A DNA stretch of 64,000 nucleotides from Lineus longissimus (taxonomy: Eukaryota > Nemertea > Pilidiophora > Heteronemertea > Lineidae). Below the pieces are notes generated by a model. That model did not search any database. It was not told the DNA's origin and saw only the letters and a list, made by a program, of their open reading frames with translations. Position numbers and translations under genes: made by a program. Of the stretch, positions 39,901-54,900 are shown one piece after another. How positions within the stretch are numbered: the stretch's first letter is position 1; each line of letters opens with the position of its first letter. Location: assembly GCF_910592395.1 (NCBI RefSeq), contig NC_088312.1, positions 18,977,292-19,041,291 on the forward strand. The letters are read 5' to 3'.

Positions 39901-42900
39901 ACTGTAGTACACATCTCGAAGAGGGGTGATTACATTTATGTCCCCATGTTGATGTCAGTTCTGGTTATATATGATCCTTTTGTACAGCAGACGCGAGTTC
40001 AATAAACTGTGCCCACTCAAAAGCATCTCCAAGATCCAAGAATACACTTGGTGTGGAGAAGATAACCTTTCCTCCATGCACGACTTTGAGAGGCAGTCAA
40101 TACCGACATTATGATGTATGACAAGTTCACTTGATTAAGGGCTTTATCATGTTTTTCATCATCATGAATCACCACAAAGGTTAAATCTTCTGGGTCTTTA
40201 AGATTGTGCATCTCGTCAGGTTGGCTTTTGGTGTGGGTTATTTGATCAAAAGGTAGTGACTTAGTATGATGAGGTGCAGAACAGTCTGTATTCATGTTTC
40301 ATGTTGGCTGATGTATAGTTTACATAGAGTTTATGTTGAAGTTTACATAGAGCACACATTTCACGTGTCAGATATCACTTTCCATGAGCATGTTCATTAA
40401 AATCGACATGGGGATTGAAAAAATTACATGAAATTGAAATGATTATGAGATGTCTTGAATTTTGACGTCATTTGGCCCAAATCTTGTACTGCAGATGGCT
40501 AAACTTCCCCCCCCCCCCCATTCTACCAACGATTGATCACTGCGGGCAGCCTGCTGCTAATAAGGTATTCCACAGACCAGAGTGCCATAGAATATTACCG
40601 TACCAAATCTAGTTTATCACATTCTGCTATCTGAAGTCGTAATTAGCTAATAATGTATGGCGTGTGCATGTTTGATAGAAGTGGCGTAACGCCAGCAGTC
40701 ATGCCAATAATCATACCTTCAGGTCAATGGTGATTGTGCCGTTGTTGATTTTGCGGAATTCAAACGTAGAAAAGTAGTACTGGTGTTTGCTGCGAGTTCG
40801 AGCTGGTGTGCTGGCTTGAGTTTGGTGTTCCCTGAGGGGTAAATGCATAGCTTGGTACGTACCTGGCCTACTCACAAGATAACAGGACGAAATGAGTTTA
40901 CTATAGATCAGTCATGCCTGCCATTTTGAATAACTGAAAAGCCAAAGGTTAAGGTTGTTACATCTGGAACACAGACGAAATGTACACAGCATGGTTTCAA
41001 AATGGTGGTCATGACCAATCTAGTCATTTTGTTGTGCCATCTGGTGAACAGAAAAAAATAGATCAAGCTATTTTCTCAATAATGTGTGCTGGTCGAAGCA
41101 ACCTGATTATCTTTAGCCTAGCTTCATATGCATGCATGTGTCGACGACGTCAATCGATAACTTCCACAACACAATAATTATTCAGATGAGCTAGAATATT
41201 GATCTTGAACCGTCTCTGGGGAACGATTCCTTGTTCAAAATTTCCGAGTCAATTTCTAGATTGGCAAATAGAAGGCCACGTTATGACATTTGTTGGCTGA
41301 GATTTCCTGGCCCTCTCCTCTGGCAGATGATATTATGACAGTCTGGCCTTTATCAGATCTTGAGGTGGTCCATAGTTGCAGATATGAATGAGGTGGCAAA
41401 AATGTTTCTTATGCAGTGGCATTTCTCACAGAAAGGTACAATGTAAGATGTGTGCGGTATCTGTAGCCGTCTTGCCGAATGGTTCAATCAAGTCGGAACG
41501 TTGCCTAGTTTCTGTGAAAAAAGTGTTTGAGAGAATAACTCCCCCTGGATAGGATGCTCTGTGTACCAAAATAAATCTACTCCTATTCTTCTAAGAGGCT
41601 AAAAGTAATATCCTCACAACGCCATGTCCCGAAAATTATCAATCTGCAATGTTTCTAAGAATAACAATAATTATGAGTCTCAAGATCATATCGTAAACAT
41701 GACAGGGAAATGTATGATGCTTTTCCCTTGCTGGAGCATTAGCTGTTTTATGGTATAATTTCATGGTGTGATGTCTGAGCAGCTCGTGATAAGGCTGCTT
41801 GGAAAGGATCTTGCAGATCAATTTCTCAAGTTCAGTTTAGTCGTGTCTGCAGCATCAAATATCGAAGTTGGCCAGTTAGAGGATAGTATACAAGAATGAC
41901 ACTTGAAATATTGAGTATGATGGTTTAGAGGAGTACAAAAATGAAACTGAATTCAGGCCGTTGTTCACTTCTTCATCTTAATTTTGTGGCAGCATTGACC
42001 TAGGGCCACCTGATATCATAACTGTTTGGCAGTATGTTAGAAGATGGGAACTGTGAGGCATTGCGGACAAAATGCTTGAATCCTCGAATTGAATAGTTAG
42101 AAAATGCCTTTCAGAATGAGTGGGTGATGAAAGAGTGAAATTGTGGCCTCATGGAAACACACCCTAACTATCGACTATCATATATAAGCTAGGTTGGCTT
42201 CCAAAGCAATTAATCTCCTATCGCATACATCAACTTGGATTAAGCTGAGACATTCCTGTCAATAAGTCACCGCCCAAATAACACAGGATGAGTCGAGGGA
42301 CCACAGTAAAGGTCAGAGATTCTACTAAAGCGCTTGTGGGATTGGATGGTCGCCTACATGTACATTGCATTTGATAAAGCAGTTAGTCTGGGATATGTCG
42401 ATATATGTTTTCATATCCAGATCGATATCCTGCTGTCCTTGTGCGAAGAGTTGATGAGGGACAGCAGTAAATGGTAGTGGCCTGCATCTTGAAACTAAGT
42501 CATTAAAGTGCATGGTAATGATATGGGAGATTGGATTGGTGAGTCCCAGGATGCAGCCAGATGCCAGTGGACCTGTATGTTGCACCTATAGAGCTCAAAT
42601 CAGCCCCAAGGTCCCCGACAGGTTTAGCCTAGTCTTAGAGCCCCAAAATGTCCGATTTGTGTGAGTCATCACAGAGAGGTACTGCTGTTTTGTATCTTGA
42701 TGAGGTAGCTGCAATGCTGGAAAGATGACCTGAGTGACACCCAGATCAGTCACATGATATGAAAGCAGAAATCTATAAACCCCAGCAACCAGCACAGTAC
42801 AAATGCAATAGAAGAGACTGAGCCGTTATTCTTGTGACTGATCTATCATTCTTCGAGAACCAACTTCGATATCAAGCAGATACTGCATTATCAAAGCGCG

Positions 42901-45900
42901 GCCAGCGAGTGTTCAACACTTTGATACATCATCTGAGTGCCAACTGAGTACAACCACGCTGTAATTCAGTCTCCAGATCCATATTGTACAGTTGCTAGGC
43001 AGTGCGTTGGGCTTCGATGTGCTTGGGAACCGAGAGTATGCACTATTATAACGTGAGAGCTATCCAATAAGCATCGATCTGCTTGTGCTAACTGGGTAAA
43101 TATGTACATGTATCTGGGGTATTGGCAGAATCGAGGGCAGATTTTGGTGCCTCGTGGGGAAGAAGCCTTTGAGAGGGGCTTTCGGTGGCAAGTGGGAAGG
43201 GTTGAAGGGATGATATCAAAGGAGTCGGTGTTTGACATTTTGAACCTGTGACTGCAGGAAAGGTCACAGCCTTCAAAAGCAGTTGAGTAGAGAACCCAAA
43301 GCATGTTGCCATGCAGTCACCAAGGGACTGCTCTGGTTGTTTTGCATTTGGATCGATGTAACATTTCTGGAACAAGTTTCTTTTAGTGCCATGTTGTATG
43401 ACAATGCAGTGTGCAGCTGATTCTCCAATATGCAAGACATCATCTTGCTTGCTATTGCATAGCTTAGCCAGTCTTTGCAACACGTGCAATAATCAATACT
43501 GAAGTGCAACTACCTACTCAGTTGATAATCACGATTGACACCACCTTTCAATTGGCATTATCTGGTACTGCCTAGAGGTGATGATGATCAAGGCCAATTG
43601 GATTGACACCACATTCATTCTGCATCCTACCGGATCTGGCTAGAGGTCATGATAATCAAGGTCAATTGGGCTGACACCTTGTTCATTCAACATCTTACTG
43701 GAACTGGCTGTTGGTCATGATAATTGAGGTCATTAGGATTGACACCTTGTTCATTCAGCATCCTACTGGAACTGCCTATTGGTCATGATGATTGAGGTCA
43801 TTAGGATTGACACATTGTTAATTCAGAATCCTACTGGAACTGCTTATTGGTCATGCTGATTGAGGTCATTAGGATTGACACCTTGTTCATTCAGCATCCT
43901 ACTGGAACTGACTGTTGGTCGTGATAATTGAGGTCATTAGGATTGACACCTTGTTCATTCAGCATCCTACTGGAACTGCCTATTGGTCATGATGATTGAG
44001 GTCATTAGGATTGACACCTTGTTCATTCAGCATCCTACTTGAACTGCCTAGATGTGATGATGATCAACATCAATGAGACTGACACCATGCTCATTCGGCA
44101 TCCTACTGGAACCGCTTGGAGTAATGATGATCAAGGTCAATGGGATTGCCCTCCCCCCCATGTTCATTTGACATCTTACTGGAACCACCTCGAAGTAAAG
44201 CTGATGATGATCAAGGTCTGGACTGACACCATGGTTAATTCTGATTCAGGATCCTGAATAGCTATTGGAGATGATGATCAAGGTCAGGTGGATACCATGC
44301 TTCATCCTACAGAAGACTTGAAGATCTGTCTGGGATCTGTGAAAAGATTGCTTCCATATTCGGACCACACAGAGAAATTGGATGACATTTTCCAATCACA
44401 CTCTCAGCTGTGAATAGGTGTTCATGTTGGGTTTCTTCCTTTACTGTGGCATCTGTCGGAAACGTCTGGTGTGTTCTTACTTCTGAGCAGATCGTAGTCT
44501 TATAATCATTGGCGGTGGTACTTGTGGCCATCGGTGGTCACGATGTGGGGTCTTGTAGCTGAGAGTAGTGACAGTGAGCAATGTGGCAATTCGCTAGTGA
44601 CCGGTGCGACATGCCAAATGACCTACATGTAGCAGAGTTCTTTCAATTGTGTAATGAAATCTGTAAAATTTTGGCAAGCGAAGAATTTTGCCAATATTGC
44701 AACTGCGGTTTGAAGCACGCGTGTCACAGTATTGGTTTCGTCATTAGAAAATGAGCTGATTTGCAGAATTCAGGTCACAGGAAATCATGAAGGGAAGCTT
44801 TTACGAACGTTTAGTGGTCTATTGGTGGGCGTCTCGCTCTCTACAACCTGAGTCTTTAGGTTCTCATCCGTGGAGAATGCACAACACATTGAACATGTCA
44901 TAGTAAAAGTCTCAGGTCCTCACGTTTGCGTTCAATCCTGTATATGTTTCATTGGCTTACATATTGTATCTGCCAAGGACTAGTTCATCCATCCAAAAAC
45001 CAATATCCATCCGTTTCACTTTGACTTTTTCATTGATTTTCCATTGATTTCTCATATAAGGAGCCTCTGGTGTGCTATGCAGTCTTGGGATGGGGGCTAT
45101 TCTGGGAGAACATGTCTCGACTATAGCCATATCAACTGAGAATGTAATCAACTCTTTCCTGCCCAATGCGTGCCTAAAATTGAAATGCGCCAGTCAACGT
45201 CTGGACCAACATAATGATCTGGACAAAACACACTCTTTCTTTGCATTTGGCTCATACCAAGTATAGATTTCATTAATCCATACTTGGTAATACTTACGAT
45301 TCAAAGCTTTTCTTTTCACTAAATTTCGAGCATTTTCCCTTGATCGCCAATTCTTCAAAGAAAATAATTCTTTGTTCAAGTTGTGTTCTTCCTCTTAATT
45401 GGCCGTTTCAATTTGTGCCAAACAAAATCGTGTTAGATTTTGAATTTCAGCGTGGTGCTCTTGGCAGTGTATATCTTAAGCATATCGCTCATCTCTCACA
45501 GAACGTGGTTGAAACCCCTTGAGGCTAGCACTAGCGCTGTATCTGCTGCTAATGGAAAGATGGGTTTTCGACTGAGTTTTTTCTGCCTTGAGGAAGGCGA
45601 ACAATAAGATTTTAAAAGTGTGATTGTTGCAGAAACATCTGACTCATCATCAGTACAGATTGTTGCATCCCTTGATGAACACGGCAGGGTGACACCAATT
45701 TACTGCACATTTGTCAATCCCAAAGAATGTCATTGATAGAGAGGTTATGGCAGCAGTGTCCTGCTGGTTGATATGACTATCTTTTTTTTTCGCGGCCTCA
45801 TTTCCACGAGGGTGCTGAGCTGTCCTATAAATAACCCCCCTTACTATTTCTGCATCTGTCCATTGTCAGATGGACACTGTTAAAGCTGTGTATTGGCTTA

Positions 45901-48900
45901 ATCTTTTGACATGTTGGTCACAAACCTTGTTTTTTTCCTGATTTTAAACACATTTTTAATGTTTTCTCTTTTCAGGAAAGACGACGGTGTTCTTAGAACG
46001 ATGAACGGAGAGAAGGTAGGAGATGAGAATTGGTTCCCACATGGCTTCCGGCCAAAGTTGGGGCACTGGGCCTTTTAAGGTCAAACTGCTGAAGGAGAGG
46101 AAGAAGATTCCTGGCAATAAAGTACATTGAGCCTTGCCCTGTAGACTTTTCAAAATACAACTGTAGCTTGTTGAAGCATCCTACAGATCAATGTCAATAC
46201 GTGCAATATGACAAAATTGGTACTGCTACCAGTCTCTCTATAATTTCCTTATCAGTTTTGTATAAAAACATTGCCTCTTCGTCAGAGCTTTGAAGGTTAT
46301 CTTCTTCTTCTTCTTCTTCTGCGTTCAGATTTTCATAACCATTATAACCTCAAGTCGTGAGCCACGACAAAATCGGCTGTTTGTTGCAGGTCTTCAGCTG
46401 TTCCCCATAGCTTATTCTTCAGTGACAATGGCTCCGGCCAAAATTCCTGTCTTCTTTTCATCAAGGGACAGTCCTGCAGAATGTGCCTTGGCGTTTGGTC
46501 GCCGAGTCCACATTCACAGGAAGCAGTTGGATGGAGCCCAAGTCTCTTCAGGTGCTGGTGGAGTTTGCAGTGCCCTGTACGGAGTCGATAGATGGAGACT
46601 TGGCCTTTTCTGTCAAGTTGGTGGATGCTGTCTTTTCATGGCTGTTGATATCGGCAGGCAGTCCAAGCTGCAAGGTCGTCTGCATGGAGTGTGTTGCCAA
46701 TGTGTTCTTCAAAGGATGCTGTGATGGTATCGATGTACACCAAAAAGAGGGTGGGTGAGATACCTCCTCCTTGTGGAACGCCTTCTCTCAAATTCACGAG
46801 GTTGCTGGTGGTACCATCAATTTTCACTCTTGCGCTGCGGTTGTGGAGGAAGATTCGCAGCCAGTTGTGCATTTTCCCTTGGATTCCTATCTCGAGTAAC
46901 TTAAGGAGAAGTCCTTCTTTCCAGACCTTGTCAAAAGCCTTCGAAAGATCGTAGAAGACAGTTTCTTCTCCTGGAAGGCATTTTCGATGTCTTGTGCTAG
47001 GTAGGCGAGCTGGTCTTCAGTGCTTCTGTGTTGCCTGTATCCAGACTGGGTGTGGTTAAGGAGTGATTTGCTCTCTAGATACCAAATAAGTCTTTTGTTG
47101 ACGATTCGCTCCACCAGCTTACCGACACAACTAAGTAGGCTTATAGGTCTGTAGCTCTTCGGGCTTGTCTTTGCCTTTCTTGTGTATAGGAGTGATGTTG
47201 GCCTCTTTCCATTTGGTTGGTACTCGACCAGTCTTCCAGCTGTGATTAAATATCTGGAGGAGTACGTTCTTGGCTCTGGATCCGAGGTTTTTTAGCATCT
47301 CATTGGTAATCTCATCAGGGCCTGGGGCTTTCTTCATCTTTAGTTTTCCTAGGGCTGATTCCAGTTCTTTGAGGGAAATGGATTCAGTCATGCATGCTTC
47401 TGGCTTAGATGTTGTTTTCCCTTTGATTTCTTCCATTTTCTCTCTCACCTCTTTTGTTCTCTCCCTGGTGACTTTGGTTTCACTCTCCTGTTGATAGCTG
47501 TGAGCGAGGGCATTTGCAGCTGCTTTACCAGTCACTAGGCCTCGCTCAGTTTGTAGAGTGATTTTGGCTCTTTTCCAGTTGTCATCATTCAGAGTTTTGG
47601 TTAGTTGCCAAAGTTTTTGTGAGTCTTTCTCCATGTTTAGGGAAGCAGTTTTCTCACTCCAGCTAGTGCGCATTTGCTGCAACTTTTCCCGGTTGAAAAG
47701 TGCTTTAGCTTCGTTATGTTTGGCGATATTTTGGTCTGATGGGTGATTCTCCATTATCCCTCTTGCTTCACACAGTTGCTTGTGTAGGTTGTCCAGAGCA
47801 GTACTCCAATACGGCTTGTAGTCCTTACGTCTCCCTCGTGATATTGAAAGCTTTGCTGCTTCAAGTATGGCAGAGTTAAAGACAGCTGCATTTCTGTCAA
47901 CGTTTCGCTTTGAGAGTATGTTGTCCTGTTGGTCAGTGTTTTGAAGAGAGGCCAGTTGGCCTTCTTGTAGTTCCAGCTGGTCGGCAGATACTGGTCTTCT
48001 GGCTTTGCTTGTTTGCCTATGGTCAAGATGATAGGTTTGTGATCGCTGCCACCTAACTGCTCGCAGACTTCCCTTTTGGTGATTTTCTGTATCTTGTCTG
48101 TCGCTATGGCTAGGTCAGGGCTGCTAGTCGATCTCCAGGCTCTTGAGTAGAAGGTCGGTTCATCGTCTGGCTGGTTTATGAGGACCAACTGATTGTCTGT
48201 TATCCACTGTTCTACCTCCTCACCCTTTGAGTCTAGGTCCTGGTATCCCCAACTTGGTGAGTGGCTATTGAAGTCTCCGACAGTGATCCAGTCCTCCGTG
48301 TCTGGTGATTGCAGCATTGCTTTGTCAGTTGGTGAGTAAAGATTACATACTGTAAAGTTATCCTTTGGTAGGATTAGACTTACAGTCAGTGACTCGGTTT
48401 CTGCTGTTCCTGATCTTCTGGTTTCTGCTATCGCGATGTTGTTTCTCACAAGTGTAAGCACCCCTCCCTTTGGGCGATTTGCTCTGTCCTGTCTGTAGGA
48501 TTCATATCCTCTGATAGAGAACCGGTGTGCACTGTTGAGATGCGTTTCTTGGATGCAGCATACATCGACTTCGTGGGCCTTGAGGAATTGTTGGAGTTCG
48601 GTTTTCTTACGTCGTACTCCTTCTGCATTCCATTGCATAATTTTCATCTTGTGACTAGTAGCTTTATTCTGCCCTCCCCCAGTCACATTGGGAGGTACAG
48701 AGGTGCCAGTAGCTGCTGGTGGGCCCCCTCGAGGCTGGAGGCCCGGCATCGTTGTTACCTGGCGTTTACCCATAATGACGACACCACATCGATCTAAGGT
48801 TTGTTGCATGGTTATCATCTGCTACGCGTGGACACCCGATTTCTCCCACGCCGTGTCGGCTGGTGTCCTCCGTCTTCGGTGGTTAGGCTTTGTATGGGGT

Positions 48901-51900
48901 TCCTCTACCCTTAGGTGGACTGCCTGTCAGGGCTCTCGGGCTCCACCTGTCCGCTTTAGATTCTTGCCTGCCAAGGCTAATGAGTGACATCTCCCCGGGT
49001 TTGTTTTTTGGAGTGTTCCTTCTCCTAGATGCCTTGCCTTGTTGGCCAAGGCTGATCGAGCGGCATCTGCCCGGGTTTTATATCAGAGTTTTCCATCTCC
49101 TAGACTAGTTGCCGGCCAAGGCTAAGGAGGCCAGTCTCCCCCGGAGAACTTTCTCCACTGCCCAAGGTGACTAGTCACTTGTGTGTCTGGTCGCCTGGGT
49201 ATCTAGTTTCCACTAGGCTATGCTAGTGGAGAACTAGATGGCCGTTGGCTCTAGATGAGCTCATCCGCCCTGGGTGACTAGTCACCCACCTGAGACAGGT
49301 GGCACTGGCTTACAGGTTACCAGTGGCAGGTAGCTAACCTGACCTGACCTTAGGAAGGTTATCTGATCCTGGCAGGTCCTTTTTCGAAAATCGGCTTTGT
49401 CACCTTACAAACATCGCTTTTACGACTCAATCAATGATATGTTGACGTTTTCTTTTTACAGCTACTAAAGACATTGCCAACGTTACAGACTCAGTTAGAT
49501 GCACTCATTGCGTTTGATGTAAGTATGGCTGTGTGACTAGCCTCTTCGAGATAGGGCATTATTACAGAAATAGTCTGTGCTGAACTTCCTCACTGAACTT
49601 GAAAAGTCTGTTTGAATATCACTGATACAATCAAATTGGACGTTAAAACATTTATTGGTAAAAAGTATGGATGATCAGTAATATCCGTGATTCTTCGATG
49701 TTGATCAAATGACAGTTTCTTACGAGGTTATTACCGTAATTGATTATTTCATCGTACAACACACTATAAATTGTGAAATCTTCGCGATTTTTGCTACTTT
49801 TCCTTGTCACGTCTTTGCCATCTTTCATGTTGTCTTCTACTCTATAATCTCATCATTTTCTTTCCTATCTATAACCAAGCACTGGTGGAGGTCGCATTTG
49901 ATGCTTCTGTCATGACCTGACACGTAACAAATACCACCAAAACGATCCCACCAAGTTCTATTCTCAGCAAGAACTCATCACCACTTGGTCTGGAAGTGGA
50001 TGACTTTTGTTCTGTCACATATCACCTATTTTACTGTACATAATCAAAAAACTATCCCTGTACATACTGAAAACTTTTCCGTTCAACTCTAAGGTGGATT
50101 ATAGTCTATCATATTACATCTCAGTTGCAATGCATCATGCACCACTTTGGTAGCAAACTTGAAATGGGCGACTTTGGGATACGTCGGATTTCATCTTTCT
50201 TGTACATACACGATCTCCTCTCGTTCCGGTTTTTCAGGCGACCCCAAATGAACTAACCAATAACGTCATTCACACCTGCTTTATCCTGTTGTTTAAAGAC
50301 CTCATCCGACTGTTCGCCTGTTATAACGATGGCATAATTAACCTATTAGGTAAGTCAGCGTGTCCTAACCTGCTAACTCTACTTCACCATGTGGTTGGGG
50401 TGCGCTCAATGCGTGTCAAATTTGCCTGGATGTGGTTTTCGAGGTTTCAGGGAAAAGATTTTTGCGAAAGGTTCACCAGCAAAAGTTCTCTTGATAAACT
50501 GTCCCATTGCAGTTGCAAGTTCCATGGACAAATGATGCCCTTGACAAGGGTCCATTTGAGAAAAGGCATGTTTTGGATGTACCACTATTTTGTGTTTATC
50601 ACTGAAAAATTTAAAGGGTTTGAAAAAAAGCCTTCCAAAAACAGACAGTGTTGCCACCTCTTAACCCAGGCCTAGAAAAATCCGTGTGTCCAGGCAAAAT
50701 TGAATCGTATTGAGCTTGTAGAAATGCCGAGTTTCCCAGCGTTGTTCTGGGCAGGTCGAAGATGGTACTAGTATGCAGAACGTGGGATCCTACCTGATAT
50801 GGGAGAGCATACCTCATTTGAAGAATATGGCAAAAAGTGGTGCATCTGTAACAGTACTATCCTGTGGAAGCGTCATGGACTACGCACAATCACATTCTCG
50901 GCAGGTCACAAAATAAAAACATCATCCAAATCAATGTGCAGTCCCCGTCAAAGTGGTTATTTCTGATTTGACAAATCTGTGGCTCGTCTGGTAAATGCGA
51001 TGTCTTTGTTCATATGAGGTATGCCCACTCTTATCCGGTGAAAACCCTCATTCTGCGTACCGGGTAAAGTCCATGACCTGGTGCTGTAACAACGCTAGGA
51101 ATCTGGCCGTGGTAGACATGGTAGAGCTCGGCGCTCCTGTCCAGTGTTGTGAGTCTACAGGTTCTTATTTCAGGCACAGCCAAATGAAATGACGAATAAC
51201 ATTATACACTCAGCATTTATAATGTTATTCCGAGATTTAATACGGTTATTTGCATGCTACAATGAGGGGACAATTAATTTATTAGGTAAGTGAATGGGAG
51301 CCAGAGGGCAGTGGTGTACTGGTTCAGGCTCTTGACACAGTACAAAGGTTCTTGTCTGGAACTCTCGTCCGTTTACCGCTATGCCCTCGAAGGTCATGTT
51401 CCACTGATGTCGGGTAGCCTATAGACTCCCTAGAGTACTATCGAGTATCTATACAGTAGAAACTCCGTTAGCAGACACCCGTGTTGGCAAGACACCCTCT
51501 CTGTAAGGACAGTGATTTTTGCCCAAAATGGGTCAGTTCCCAATTTTTAAAGCTTGGTGTTTGCCAAATTTTGGTGATGTCCACTGATGAGAAACGACCA
51601 GTTCTTTTACAGAATCTGCCACATATGTAGTGATTTTTTTTTTTTAAACAAGATGATTAATTTGTGTGTTTGTTTCATTACAGTACGCATGCTTTCTCCG
51701 ATAATGACAATCTAATATTTGATGTTCATCCTCGATTTCAGAAAAGTACTTTGAAATGAACAAGAAGCAGTGCAAAGAAGGTCTCGATATTTACAAGAAA
51801 TTTCTAGTCAGAATGGATCAAGTATCTGAGTTCCTGAAAGTCGCAGAAGTGAGTACAGCGGAACCCCCTTTAAACGGACACCTCTCCATTAAGGACAACC

Positions 51901-54900
51901 TCTGGGGACACTAGTTTTGGTCCCAAAGTGGTTGTTTCCATTGAAACTGACGACTATTCAGGCACCTCTCTATTAATGACAACACTTGTCAGTCCCGGAG
52001 TGTTCTTGATAGAGGTGTTACTGTAGGCTTTACAATTGGGTGCTTGACTATTAAAGGCATCAATCAGCTTATACTCTGCAGCGTGTGAAACTGGTATTAC
52101 TGTGATCTAATGATTCCTGTTGATATTTTTTCCAGAATATGGGCGTAGACCGAGGTGACATACCAGATCTTGCTAAGGTGAGTATCCTGCTGAATGGATG
52201 ATTGAGAGGTTTGATCTTGGCTTTGGTGTCTCATTCCGCTGTTCTGATGTGTATAGTACGGTTGAGCATTGTGAGCTGTTTATATGATTCCTGGAGCTGG
52301 CAATCCATGGGTGCTGTGGCATAGTGAGGAATGGAATCTGCTGGGAGGCGCAGTAAGTCGCATACCTTTCAGGGGTCGTACGGAGGAAGTTTAACGCCCG
52401 AAAAACAATAAACTAGATAAAACCACATAATCGGAATACAATAAAGAGAATGCATCAGGAGGGCAAGCAGCCTTGTGAGATCCACTCCATTGTTGTCCCT
52501 GCGTGACATCATTTGCTTGCTCTGTTCAGCTAACTCTGTAGTTTCCGCATGACGTCTTGTGACTTGATTTAGGTCATCGGCTGTAGTCGTAGTTGTTACG
52601 ATGTTTGCACTCGCTGTGAAAAGGTATGTGACTCACTCTGCCATCTGCTGGGATTTATCAGAGGTATCCTTCCTCAATGTTTATGTGGCTGTGGAGCAGG
52701 AACCCCGTCCAAGATATGTGGGATATGTGGGAGGCAGTTTTCTGGAAAACAAAGAACAGACTCTGACCCTTGAACTTCGCTGTCACTTCATTTTGAAGTA
52801 CTTTGGGATTTCAAGTTCTAGCCAGAATGGTCAATGGTCAACCCTAAATCGAGTTGTGGGAATGTCTGATTTCCCAGGGTAGGCCCAGGGGGATACTTGA
52901 AGTCATCAAATACCTTGTATTTTCCCCCAGAGTATACACGGCATGATTGATCGCTCTTTGATTTCATTATTTTACAATTAGCTTGCTGTGCACACCTGAA
53001 ACCATATCAACTTTCCTCAAATTTACGGCTTGGTTTTCATCATTGTCTTGGGCAACCTTAAGCTTGTCGCACTCCTGTGAACAAACCAAATGTCAAAGTC
53101 AACAGACGAGCATTTTATTGTGTTTTTGATGAGGTGACGCTCAGGGACGATGGCCAATTTTGCATGAAATAGCCCTGACTATTGCTACCCACTTGATGGC
53201 ATGTACATTCACGTGCTAGGCTTTCTCTATCATTAACCTCATTAAACCACCGGACTAATTTACTTCCTAGGATATGCAAGTCAATACTAAAAAGGGAGTG
53301 AGTGTAACGTTTTTGTGTTTTTGTTCGACCAACTAGGGGTCAACCATTTAACTAGCTAACCAAGAACTAACACATTTCATTTCATGTGTCAAATCTGGCT
53401 TTTGTGTGAAGTTTTTGTTGGAAAACAAAATGGCCAAACTAATGGCGTCAGCCTTTGATCTTTACGACATCACGTCAGCGGTAATGTTGAAATCGACAGA
53501 GGCTGAGCCCATAATTCATAATTCATAATTGGCTACTCTACCACAAACGGTGCTAATCTGGGAAGACAATTAATATGACTTGATCGTGTGTCCATTGCAT
53601 GCTACCCATCAAACCTCACTTATATATCAAAGTGCTCATTTCCTGAAACCTGCAAATGGGACTTGTTGCAAGTCGGTGAACTGAAGGGAGAGACCTTGGA
53701 AAATGCTCCTCCAGTATGTTCATACAATTCTGATATCATATCACAAATATTGCTCCTCCCAAAGAAAATAACTTGATGCGAAGAGATATGAATGTTTGAA
53801 GTACCCTTGAGCTATACACTGATATAGCTCTCTGGCCAGTTATTCATTCCATTCGTTTATGCAGATATCATATTTATTTAATAATTCTGTGATCTATTTG
53901 AAGTATGATCAAACTGCATAATGGCAAGGCCATCCTGCATGTGGTGCACTGTGACAAAATGTTTGAGAATCTGATATGTTTCATTTCTAAACTTCGTTTA
54001 TTTCAATGTTTCTTTTTAACATTGCTGCTGGTTGTCCCAATCCTACTGTATCAGTTACGAATTGAATTCAAATGCTGTTCTGGCGCTTGCTCATGTTGGT
54101 TTATGGCTCTTGAGGCCACAATATGACTTTGTGTTTGAAGCAGTTCCAAATTATTTACAAAATCATCACAAAAGCCAGTGTTTGACAAATGACTTATATC
54201 TATAGACAAAATAGAAATTGACATATTCAGACACGATCTGTGCATATGGGCCTTCTCTCTGGAATGGATGATGTCACATTACCCATGCATTACCATAGGG
54301 ACAATGGGTGACACCTTACCATACTTTCCCTTTTGGAAAACTGAAATGAATAGCCACATGATCATCGAAAGTTGTCAATGGCCTCATTGGGGAAGCCCTT
54401 TGAAAAAACAAGGCTCTGCTTGGTCCAGATGTGCATGAAGTGTGGAACTAGAATATTGTCGAGAGAGTGTTTTCACGGTCAGCCATGTTGGAGGGCAGAA
54501 CAATGATTTGTCGTGCCTGACTAATGTGAATCACATGGTGCTATGGTCAGTTGGGCTCGCTTTCTTTTATCTGTCCCTCCAGCATGGTGTATGATGACTT
54601 CACGTAAAACCACGCCATTGCTTGTAGTTAGTTTGACATCACTATCATCTTCAAAGTGAAATTTCTTGTGTGGTCATGCTGTGACGTGATGTTTTGGTGC
54701 AGAACCTTGAAACACAAGCTACGAACTCCCATTCTTGTCGGGAAATCCTTTCTTGAAGTGGTTTATATTCCGTCATGGTAAAAGTTCCTAAATGAAGTGT
54801 GCAAAATTTAGGAGCTTTTTGAAGCAGCAAACAGAATAAAGGTGAAAAGTCGCTGCTGTCTTCAGAAGTCTTTCAAGTTATCCACCCAGCAAACTAGAGA

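Noticed and set aside
50238-51285. Assembly duplication as explanation for the two 112-bp PICALM exons
   Set aside because: The exons differ at many silent sites and at 9 residues, and the flanking introns are unrelated, so this is an old exon duplication.
52601-52882. 93-codon open frame in a PICALM intron
   Set aside because: No recognisable family, no splice-site support, and ordinary for random open frames in this window.
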